DNA from: Lates calcarifer
Lineage: Eukaryota; Chordata; Actinopteri; Centropomidae
NCBI RefSeq assembly: GCF_001640805.2
Contig: NC_066837.1
Span: forward strand, 25,504,467 to 25,568,466
Length of the DNA stretch: 64,000 nt
Direction: 5' to 3'
Below the pieces are notes generated by a model. That model worked only from the letters and a program-made list of their open reading frames with translations, did no database searches and had not been told where the DNA came from. Both the position numbers and the translations under genes were made by a program. Below are positions 36,652-47,066 of this stretch, one piece after another. Numbering within the stretch: position 1 is the first letter of the stretch; every line of letters begins with the position of its first letter.

Positions 36652-39600
36652 ATGTCAGCGGACGATTTTCAGACCAAGTACGCTTCTGTCATGGAGAGCA
36701 TGCTGAAGAGTGCTATCGCAGAGACCACCAAACTTTTCGAAACTATGGTCAACGACCTGAAGGCAGAAATATCCAAAATAAAGAAGGAAAATGAGGACCT
36801 CAAAACAAGATGCAGCCAGTTTGAGCGTAGGAAAAGCCAACCGACAGTTGACACCACAGAAAGCGAGCCTCTTCCACGGCCAAGCGACAGTAATGAGAAA
36901 CGTGACACAGCTGTTCAGTGTGGTGAGTTGTGATGCCTGTCAGAAATAATGGTACAAAATACAAATAATATTGACCAGTATAATTGCCTGTAGGTGCTAT
37001 GAGGTGTTTTGGGTGTATTTGTGTTATGTAGAACACATTACAGCAGCTTCAATGTCCTATCTATAACCCTCAGCTTAGCTTAGACTAGCCTTATCGAAAG
37101 CGTGGGATCCGAAATAGGAGGGAAACCATACTACGCTATCTCGACTAGCGGAAGATGTACCAGTGTTTTCCAACGATAATATCAGGATGTGATCTTATGG
37201 TGTATACAGTATACCGTCGACAATTTCTATGTCTAAATAACATCACCTGAAGAAAATACATTGTACTATTTTGACTTACTGTGATGTTATACATTAGAAT
37301 TACTACTGTAATGTCAGATCCACGGAGTGAAGATGATGTGGAATAGAAAAGGCGTAGAGTAGAAATGACTTATAATTAAAACTCTCTATGAGATGACCGT
37401 GAAACATTTTAAAGAATGCTATGTGAAATATTTTATGTCGTAGTGGAGCTGGATCACACAACTGATTTTGGGATATATATTTATCTTGAATCAAATACTT
37501 GCCTGTAATGTGTTACACAGTTCATTGCATTGTGTATTGAGTAGTACTCTGGCCCCCATTTCTTCCAAAGAAACAACTTAATATATGGGAAAACTTAAAA
37601 AAAAAAAATAGTTACTTCATAAAAGGAACAGGAGTCATGTGCTACTGTTATTATGATAAGTGCTGGCACTGCAGACTATTAGTTGTTATCAGAGTCGTTA
37701 CACCCCTAATGAGAACTGGATTATGCTAGAAAATAATTAGTTTGTACAATGTGATGTCAGATGATGTAATCTGCCATGAATGTGCGCTTGCATGTATGTG
37801 ATTGACCACTGCAGTTCCCAGTTTCTTTGCTGGAGCCCTCTACTTTGGCACCCCTACTGCACTGCATTCAAATGAATGAGAGCTGTGTTTTTCATGCAGG
37901 GCTGAAGTCAGATTGTCTCTTGCATGACATTCATAATTGCACTCTTCTGTAAACACAACCTCACATTGCTGCATGAAGTGGGTATGAATGTCAAATTTTC
38001 ATTTTGAGAAACCTATAAAGAGTTGTCTGACGTGGCACCATGAAAAAGTGTGGAGAGAGGGGTCTCCAAAGTATTTGAGTATCAGACAAGCACAGCTTAA
38101 CTGTTCACATCATAGTTGTCGCCTAGTACTTGCTCATGGTGGGATTTGTTGGGTCTCTCTCTGTAAATACCTATTTTAAAGAGTACGGTCTAGACCTGCT
38201 CTATATGAAAAGTGCCTTGAGATGACTGTTGTTGTGATATGGCGCTATATAAATAAATTGAATTGAATAGTTTACAGGGCTGTCACAGCTCAGCACAGGT
38301 AATGTAGCCAAATATCATCAGAAAATAATGTTTTAGTGCCTGTTGGAATCACTCATTTTTTATGATAAAGACATTTAAAATTGCGCAAAAAGAAAATTTC
38401 ATATTAATCAGATTAATTTGATTTGTCATCCAGACCTAGCCTGGTTGTATTTTAAAGTAAGTTTTGCCAGATCACACAAGAACAACTGAATATCTGTGTA
38501 TAAGTTTGGAGACAGATTTTTAATTTATTACCTGTCACTCAGAAATCCATTTGCTTGGTTTGTAACACAGCTCCTTTACATCAGCTGTACATCAAAAGCA
38601 ACATAGCAGCAGCTGATGTACCACTGTGCATTCAAAAGTGTTTTAACAGCGCTCACAGCTGATACAGTGAATGTTACGGGCATAAATTGGAAGAAAATAG
38701 ACTTGAATAGCTCTGCAACTACTGATTATTGTCAATATTGATTAATCTGCTGATTTATTTGCTTGATCAGTTGATTGTTTGTGGTTGTGTTATGAAATGT
38801 CAACAAAATTGTGAAAAAAATTATTGTCTTAATTTAATAAAGGTCAAGGTGATATTTTCAGATTACTACAAACAGCCCAAAACCCAAAAATGTTCAGTTT
38901 ATTTTCACAGAAGACTAAAAGAAGCTGCAAATCCTCCACAAGTGATGAGGTGGAACCAACAAATGTGAATTTTAATCAATTTATCAAAATAGTGCTGATT
39001 CATTTCTGCCATTAATTTAATTTCTGACATTATTTTCATCACCAGTTATCATATTTTTTGTTTGTGTTTACAGACCTTGTTCCTATTCGCACCATGCTGG
39101 TGGAACAGTGTCAACCACTGAGAAATCCCTCACTGCAAAACCAACAACAACAATGCAGATATGAGGAAATGGAGTACAGTTTGCAGGAGCACAACTATGG
39201 GACTCGTGGAGAGGGAAATTCTCAAACAACATTTATATTTGTCAAACAGGAGGTGCGTGTGTATCTTAGCAGTAGACAAATTTATTCTTATGTTTATGTT
39301 CATTTTTAACATTGAAATATGTTTCACTCTACAGGAGTCTTTTGATGATTCTTCTTTACAGTCTGTTTTGAAGCAGGAGGGTGTTGAGCCCACTGTCGTC
39401 TGTGGGCAAGTCTCTAATGCAGGTGAGAAATCAAAACTGACTTTGGTCTCCCACCTTAAGTTTGTCAATTCAATGTAAATTTGTCAAATTTGATTAAGTC
39501 TTTAAAATTTGGTAAAGTTTGCCACTTACAATTCTTAACCCTTTTATCTGTTCTCATATATCCTCCATGATCATTCTGATTTTGAATCTCTATCACTGCT

Positions 39601-42600
39601 GTGCCTAGCTTTGCCACTAGCCACTGCTTGTGGAACTGAAAAAGAGGGGCCTCTTATTAACCAGGAATGTTCAACTGGAGAAATGCTTGAAAAAGAGGAA
39701 GAGACTCAAGTAGCCCTGGAACTACCCTGTTTAGGAGTGCAGAGTGATTTGAACCACCAATCATCTGAACCTGAGCATTCATTAGTCATCTCATTCACTG
39801 CAATAAAAGATGGCATGGAAGACAAGATATTGGGAAAACTAACATCTAAAGAACAACCACTACCAACTGCTCAGCAACAATCAGTGGTGGAACCCCTTGA
39901 AAAAGAACAACCATCAGTGACCCCCCGACAGTGTCAAAGAGAGGGTGAAACGTCCATGAATGAACAAACTGATGTTACTGTACACTGTACAGGGGAAGAG
40001 TTAGCAGAGCCCACACTGCAAAACAAAGAAGTGGCATGTGACCCAAAAAGTGGCATGGAAGAAAGTGTGGTTAGTGCCCAGCCAGTACGACGTAGAAGAG
40101 GACGGCCACCAAAGAAAGCAAAACATCAACAGCAGCCAGTGAAAGAAATAATTAAGTCTCCATCTACTGATGTTATAACTGAGCAGGAGGTGGTAAAGAC
40201 CCCCTCAGTAAGAGTGGAGGTGATTGAGGTCTCTTCTGTAGTTGATAGAGGGAATACTCCTGTGTCTGAGTCTCCACAAACATTTCAATTTAAGCCTAAA
40301 AAGACCTCATCCATTATTACTCCATTAGTCCAGGAAAGTGTGAACACTGCTGTAGGAGATGTGGAGAACAGTAAAGTTGGCTCTTTTCCTGTTTCAACAG
40401 CATCTGTGACTAGAGGATATTCCTCTGAAAAGAAAAAAACATTTGAATCTCAACAGCTTTCCATGGAAATGGAAGCCACATTCACCAAGTCTTCACCAGC
40501 AAAGTCACTACCTGCACCATCACACAGATCACGCTGTAATTCTGTAACTCTTCAGGATGCAATGCTACTAGTTGAAGCCATGAATCAGTCAACAGTGGAA
40601 AATACATCCTCCTCTCCAAAAAGAATGGCAGAACCACCCCAAACCCACTGTGCTCCCCATGTTGGTACCTTACAAACTGTGGATGAAGTCCCAGCTGAGA
40701 CACTGCAACTTCCTACTGAAACTCTCAAAGCTTCAGGCAGTCAACCCATAAAACAGCTGTCCACAACACAATTGACACTCCATTCCACTCTAACCAATGA
40801 AGGCAAGGCCCACATTAAAGTTGTCATGCCAAAACAACACGTGGTCATTCCAACTAGTACTGTTACATCGGCAATGCCATCATCTACTCAAAAAAGTGTG
40901 CAGTCACAACGGCATCTTCCCCGACCTTTGATAACATCAGTAGCTCAAAGTAAACTCAGCAATGCCATGCCTCATAAAATAATTGTTGTGCCAAGATCAG
41001 TACCTTCATTAATTCCCAAGCTACCAACTTTTGTGTCAACAGTTGTTGCTGCACAGAATAATAGTTTACTTCCAGCCTCTACAGCTGTAAGCTTACCAGT
41101 TGGAACACCTTCCCTTTCCCCTGTCCCTCAGAAGACTATATATGTTACCTCCAGGAAATCACTCCCTATTGTTCCTTCACAGTCAACCACCAGCTCAAAA
41201 GATCAGCAGTCAGGAATTCTACCACAGCCAAAAATAACAATTATAATTCCAAGACAGGTGTCAGCTGTGGAACCAAGCACACAACAGTCACAGACTATTG
41301 TTCTTACAACAAAGCAGGAGTCAGCCGAACCAGCTGCTGCCATTAAAGTGTCTTCACCACAGGAGTTAACTTTTTGTGTGGATGCACAAACTGCAACAGA
41401 TGCAGTGACTGCAATATTGCCTCAAAAGAAGCATAATACAACCGAGACCTTGAAATATCCCAAACAACCAGATTCTTTTAATGAAATGACAAATGCGTCT
41501 ACAAAAATGGGTTCCAGTTCAGAATTGTCAATTCCAACTGGGCTAGTGCCAACCTCTGTCTCTCAAGTGGAACAAAAACTCTCTGCAGTCGTAAGATTAA
41601 CCAGGCTGCCATTTTCAGTATCAACCCGAGAATCAGTGTTGGTCTCAAGATTGCTTTCAAATGGATCTCCTGAAAGTCAGTCCATTTTGAAGGAGGGTAC
41701 CACACGTGAAAAGCTATCATCTGTGGTAATTTCAGCACAGCCACCAGAAAAGTCAGTGGTATCCACTAACATTTGCCCCAGTTTTAAAGAAACTTCTGTT
41801 TCTGTGCCTGTAAATACCTTTCAGATGTCAGAACAGCTAAATAACATTAAAGAGATGACATTGTTATCTTATGAAACATGCACAGTTTTGGGAGAATCAT
41901 ATGCCAGTGGGTATGTGCAGCCATCCAATGTGTCAGTACCAGACTTAGAGAAATCAGCAGTAGCTGTCAGTACAACTGAACCTTCAGATGGTATACCTAC
42001 TTCTAATTTCGAGGAGGAAATGATCAGCAGTGCAGTGAAAGATTGTGCACTACCTAACAACCCACCCACAGAAGAGAAACAGTCAACTGCCCTCATACAG
42101 CTAACTTCCATCACATCCAAGGACACAGCTGACCCTCACTCCCAGATGACCAAAACCCAGTTCCTAGCTCAGCTGGCAGTGTCACCTATAGTTCAAGACC
42201 TAAAAAAGGTAATGTAGTAGTTTGCCGCCAGGATAAATTAATATTTTTATCAGTTACCCCACATTGAGGCAGTCTGTAGTACACATATTTTAAGTTTTTT
42301 GAAACCACCACACACACTTTCTTAGTATTAAAACTGAGTGAGAGTCAAAGAGGCGCAATTTTAAAACATGTAGATCATATTGATGGCATTATTTTTGTAA
42401 ACAGCATTGATGGTCTTCGTGTGCTTGCCTGTATTATACTTAATATTTATCTAGAACTACTGCAGAATGTATTGTGGTTGCTCTGTATGTATATTTTTGC
42501 TAAATGTATTTTTCTTATTCCCTTTTTTTGTAGGCCTCCTCTAATGACTTTGCAGATTCCAGAGCTTCTAGTGCAGAAACGAACGCCAGTGGTAAGAAAA

Positions 42601-44481
42601 GGTTACAGAAAAACTTCATTGTAGCACGTCTCCGAAGTCACCTCAGAACTCACTTACTGAGGAAAAGAACCGAAACAAACCCAGAAAGGTGCACCGAAAC
42701 AGAGACTACCACTGTAAGCCCTAAAAAACTACGCCTTAGAGAGTGAAGGTTCAGATGATAAAAACACAATCAGTGAACCTATTCCCATTATCCCTAAAGA
42801 GATAGGTGTGGTTGAAGATGTTATATCTTCAAACAAAACTACTAAAAACCCCATTCCCAAGGGGAGTCCTGGGAGAACTGAACTGTGTAAAAACCCTTTT
42901 AGACCCAGGAGGAGGATTAGTGAACCAACTAGGGAGTCAGAGGCTACTAGTGAATACACTCCCTTGAGTCTAAGGAGGCCTGGTTCAAGTAGACAGGGTG
43001 TAGGCTCTGAAAATATTAAGTTCACTTTTGTCAGTCCTCGAAGGTCTAGTTCAACCAAAGATGGTGCTAGCCCCAGAAAAACTACAAATGGCACTAGCCC
43101 AAAAAATACAAGATCTACTTCTGTGAGCCCTGACAGAACTAGTTCAACTGCAGATGGTGCTAGCCTCAGACAGATGAAAACCACTTCTGTGAGTCCTAAA
43201 AAGTCTAGTTCAACTGGAGAAGGTGCTAGTATTTCTACTAGTGAATTGATTTCTGTCAACCGCAGGAGGTCTATTTTCATTCAGAACGGTTCTAGCTCTG
43301 AACTTATCAAAAGGGAATCCAGTTCTTTCAGTCCTAGGAGAAGAACCACAGGTAGTTATATTGCTAAAACAGAGACTGGCACTGGTTCCCCAAGTGTTAT
43401 GTCACCTAAATTGGCTAAGGATGGTGTCAGTCCTAGAAAGACAGCAGAATCCACTCCTCCTAAGAAACCCAGATTAATTCAAGATGGTACCAGTCCTAAA
43501 AAGAATTTAAGAGTTTTGAATGCTAAGAGGTTGGCTAAAGCAGCAAAAGCCAAAACAATAGCTAAAATGAAAAATTCCAGTCAATCCAAACTGCAATGTG
43601 GAGCCAAAACAAGCCAGTTAGCAGAGAACCAGGCCAGCAGTGAGATTGTGAAAAGATATACAGCTAAAGCTGTGTGGATTCCTCCTAGAATGCCAGCCAT
43701 TAAAACACCATCAGCAGGGGGAAAGAGGCCGCCACTGTTACCAGTGAAGAAAGAGACAAGATCCCCAAGATCCCAGAATCAGACAATGGTTTACCCACCC
43801 AGTGTTTCTCTCCACCCCATACCTGTCAAAGCACCACCTGTTGTATCACCATTACAGCCTTTATCAGTCATTGGTGGGCGTCTGCTAAAGAATCAGTGTG
43901 GGGAGTGTGGCCGCATCCTCAGCAGCAGTGCTGCCCTGGAGAGCCATGTCAGTCTCCATACAGGGCGCCGGCCTTTTTCGTGCACGCTCTGTGGGAAGAG
44001 TTTCCCAGACTCCAAAGGTCTTAAACGGCATGGCCGGGTGCACCGCAATGGTAGGATCCATATCTGCCAGCAGTGCGGCAAGGGCTTTGTCTACAGTTTT
44101 GGCCTCACCAAACACCTCCAGATGGTTCATGGCAGGATTAAACCTTTTGTCTGCCAGATCTGCAACAAAGGATTCTTTGCAAAGAGGGATGTGGAGGCCC
44201 ATATTCGGATCCACACTGGAGAGAAACCATTCCACTGTAACCTCTGTGAAAAGAAATTCACAAGGAGAGTAGAACTAAATGTACATTTGAGGTGGCATAA
44301 TGGAGAGAAGAGACACTGGTGTCCATACTGCGGAAAAGGATTTTTAGATTTAAATAACTTGAAAAGGCACAAGTATATCCACACAGGGGAGAAACCACAT
44401 TCCTGCCCACACTGCCCCAAGCACTTCACACAGTCAGGCCACCTGAAAAAGCATATTAAAAATGTACATAAAATCCAGTGA
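36652..44481 (+). CDS. large C2H2 zinc-finger protein with AT-hook (ZNF-C)
   Basis: A likely nuclear chromatin or DNA-binding protein of about 1,690 aa. Exons are 36,652-36,922, 39,074-39,252, 39,335-39,422, 39,609-42,208 (2.6 kb) and 42,534-44,481, with phases 1, 0, 1 and 0. Exon 1 encodes a coiled coil (about residues 5-62) distantly like ZNF-A and ZNF-B. Exon 4 is mostly low-complexity S/T/P/Q sequence with an AT-hook (RRRRGRPPKKAKH, about residue 340). The last exon has SP(R/K)(R/K)-SSST-DGAS repeats, then seven C2H2 fingers (43,893-44,475), including CGECGR, CTLCGK, CQQCGK, CQICNK, CNLCEK, CPYCGK and CPHCPK. The frame from 42,534 ends at a TGA at 42,744, while the finger frame is offset by one base. 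Either an intron 42,592-42,754 is removed or there is an indel. The start has a good Kozak context (A at -3). The orthologue cannot be named. Confidence 0.8.
38030..38275 (+). mobile_element. retroposon 3' tail in ZNF-C intron 1
   Basis: Contains TTGTTGGGTCTCTCTCTGTA, AAGAGTACGGTCTAGACC, TGCCTTGAGATGACT and GCGCTATATAAATAAATTG, ending in TTGAATTGAAT. This is a very common 3' tail of fish LINE/SINE retroposons, ending in a short tandem tail. The 5' boundary is vague. No coding content. Confidence 0.6.
38700..38965 (+). repeat. dispersed repeat in ZNF-C intron 1
   Basis: Recognisable blocks are GATTAATCTGCTGATTTATT, ACAGCCCAAAACCCAAAAA, TGTTCAGTTTA and AGAAGCTGCAAAT. These are typical of a fish non-autonomous repeat built around ATTAATC cores. 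A diverged copy in opposite orientation may lie at about 45,370-45,600. Non-coding. Confidence 0.45.
42592..42754 (+). other. alternative intron or frameshifted coding segment in ZNF-C
   Basis: This has a GTAAGA donor at 42,592 and a TTCAG acceptor ending at 42,754. Removing it joins G to AT and restores the finger frame. But the same bases read in frame with exon 5 give a coding-like run (KKRLQKNFIVARLRSHLRTH, then more basic residues) until TGA at 42,744. Retention therefore makes a protein without zinc fingers, unless a two-base loss or one-base gain near 42,718-42,746 is an error or a mutation. Confidence 0.6.
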
Positions 44482-44644
44482 AAGCTGGACACAGAAGATG
44501 GTAATGGCAAGGATTTTTCTATTGAGAGATGTTAACTTTTGTAATGTGAGAATACTTGGAGTGGAAGGATTATTGTTGTGGTTGTTGTTGCTCTTGCTCT
44601 TGCTCAGTACAGGATGATGTCCTGTTATTGTATTTGTATGAATG

Positions 44645-44910
44645 TTTAAAGAAACAGTTCAACATTTTGGGAAATACATGTTTGTTTTCTTGACAAGCAT
44701 TAGTTAAGAAGATCAAGATCACTGTCATGTTTGTGTTTGAAGTAGATCTGGAGCCAGGAGGTTGATTAGCACAGTGTAAAGAATGAAAAGCAGCACATCA
44801 AAAGCTAATATATTAACAGGAATTTTGTTTGTTTGAATTGTTAAAAACGCATTGGTGGTAGACAGATTCACGCTTCCACTGGTACTAAACTAATCATCTC
44901 CCAGCTCCAG
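44645..44910 (-). mobile_element. MITE-like dispersed repeat, copy 2 (reverse)
   Basis: Begins TTTAAAGAAACAGTTCAACA followed by TTTTGGGAAATA, the reverse complement of the 3' end of the copy at 6440-6935. It continues with a GAGCCAGGAGG block and ends near a GCTAA-like region. It lies just after ZNF-C and may be transcribed in its 3' UTR. Confidence 0.5.
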
Positions 44911-46010
44911 TCCCATATTTAACATTCAGATTTGAGAATGGTCATTTGACAAGAATACAAAAAGTAGAGAAAAATCTTAAAAAATAATTTATGAGAGTGG
45001 AAAAACTGCACTTTTTTCTCTTTTCTTGGTTAATGGAAAAATTGAGATTCATTTATTTGGACTAATAGTTCCTACCTTTTGTATTAAACAGGTTATATCA
45101 CATGACATTTGAGATAATGCAAAACCTGTTTTAAAACTGTATCTCTTACTAGGTGGCCTATTTGGGATAATGTTAATTTGTTAAACATCATCCTCGAGCA
45201 ACCTTTAATAACTATCAGGAAGCATTGGTTTTGGACAAAGCCGTCACACTTTTTCACTGATATTTTCCTCTTGGTTAATTACATCATTATCAGCAAATAC
45301 ATTAACACATTAATACATTAGTGTTGCTGTTATATCACATATCACAAATTAAAAATTTTAATTATTTATTGTAGTCCTGCAATGATTAGTCAGTAAGTAG
45401 ACTGACAGAAAAATAACTTGCAACAATTGTAAATAATATTTTTTTCCACAATTGGCTAGACAAGAGACATTTTTAGATTACACTTGAATGGGTAATTTTC
45501 CCCATTTCCTGACATTTTATAGACTAAAGGAATTGATTGTCAGTTGTCATTAATCAATAATGAAAGCAAATGTTATTTGCACACCTAATTTATTGATTTT
45601 TCCTTTTTCTTCTTACTTTTTGTTACAGTATTAGTTTTGGAACCTTTAGTAAATGTTTGAAAAAATAGATTGAATTGTAATTACTTTTATTTAAGTGTAA
45701 AAATGTCAATAGTTTGAATTGTTTTACAATTTTAGATTATTTATATTTCGGTTTCTTTAATTACATGGCTTTTCACTGCTGTTACAAAACTGGTAATAAG
45801 GGTGAATTGCACTGCTCAAAGATTATAAAGATCTGTTTTGTCTGAAAGACATGTTTAAAGCTTGTTTCCCATTTTCTTTTCTTGTGCTAACTAACAAACA
45901 ATTCATCCTCCTTTTATAATTCTAAGCCCCGTTTATAAAACTGTGAATATTCAGAATTTATGTTGATTTGATCTTCTTTTCTTGGTCCTGTCTGTTTTAT
46001 GAGAATGGGT

Positions 46011-46016
46011 AATAAA
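46011..46016 (+). terminator. candidate poly(A) signal of ZNF-C
   Basis: Plus-strand AATAAA about 1.5 kb after the ZNF-C stop. Another lies at about 46,113. A 1.5-kb 3' UTR is plausible for a gene of this size. Confidence 0.35.
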
Positions 46017-46129
46017 TGTAGAAAAAAAAGAATAAGTACTATTTCTGCAAGTCATTGCTTAGGGGTATATCTTTACAGTGAGTAAGTACAAGCATTTCTC
46101 TCTGTCATTTTAAATAAATGAATAATTTA

Positions 46130-47066
46130 ATTTAAACTAATTTTCCATACAGCTGTGAGCACATTTTTTGAAATGTGTAGAATTCATGTCAGTATAGAAT
46201 GATACCCTGAAGTTAACGTGTTTCGCATTCTTTCTGCTGCCATTCTAGCACAATGGAGGTTTGACAAATGTTGTTTGAAAAATAACATTAGTCATCGTGC
46301 TTGTTGTGCTTTTGCAGAAACAGTATGGTGACAGACCATTTCTAGAACTAAGTTTAATAAGTTACATGGATTAAGTTTTAATCCAGGAGTAATTCTTACA
46401 TTAGTATCATTCTCTTCAAATTTCACTGTTGCATCCATTCTGCCATACCTGCTGCTCTAAGGTTCTCTTAGGATCCTAACTGTCCATCAGTCTTCCTTAG
46501 AATATTACTGCACTTGTTTGCAAAAATGTAAACCCACCACAGCATGCCAAATGTATCGTGCTACACAAAAAAGAGTCTGTGGTTGCCTCTGGGAAAGCAA
46601 TGAAATTCTTATGGCATAAAAATGTAAATGTGCCCACAGAAGGACATTTACTTCACTTATGTATGTTTTCCATAGTAAATGTGTTTAAATGTGCTTAAAA
46701 AGGGAAAATCTTGCTTCATGTTATCAAATTTTGCACAGATTTTTAAAATTCTAACACATCACAAAAAAGTTACAGTCATGTTATTGTGCATTTTAATTGG
46801 TAAAATGGTTCTTTGCTTCCACATACCACATGGGCAGGCAACCAAACATTTGTCCAAAAATATGTTATTTCAGAAAACTCCATCCTCCTTAATCAATGCT
46901 CACATTTTATTTAAGCAGGGTATCTGAGCATCAGATGACATTCACTAGTAGAGAGTTTCATTCCATAGCAGAGGCACATTTGAAATCATTTGGAACCACA
47001 AATGGTGTATTCAATACCAAATGCAGCATGCAGACATAAGATGCTGAGCAACCTACCCTATGCCCT
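46130..47066 (-). other. 3' flank of VWA7 copy 1, part of the duplicated unit
   Basis: Sequence from about 46,150 on matches the flank of copy 2 from about 57,010 with many differences. Shared blocks are CATTCTAG-ACA-TGGAGGTTTG, ATAACATTAG and TTTTCCATAGTAAATGTG. A 350-bp segment here (about 46,680-47,030) has no counterpart in copy 2. From 47,031 on the two copies become nearly identical. No gene in the interval. Confidence 0.55.
46906..46911 (-). terminator. candidate poly(A) signal of VWA7 copy 1
   Basis: Minus-strand AATAAA 155 bp after the stop codon. It lies in the 350-bp segment that copy 2 lacks, so copy 2 would have to use another signal. Confidence 0.45.

Larger units (their letters stand above)
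44482..46016 (+). other. probable 3' untranslated and downstream region of ZNF-C
   Basis: No coding exon. It holds a reverse copy of the MITE-like family at about 44,645-44,910 (AACAGTTCAACATTTTGGGA onward) and an ATTAATC-type repeat near 45,370-45,600. The rest is AT-rich. The first canonical AATAAA that I saw is at its right end. Confidence 0.4.

Noticed and set aside
43885..44510. Antisense open frames of 116-127 codons opposite the ZNF-C fingers
   Set aside because: Typical shadows of zinc-finger repeats. The plus strand carries all zinc ligands and linkers.
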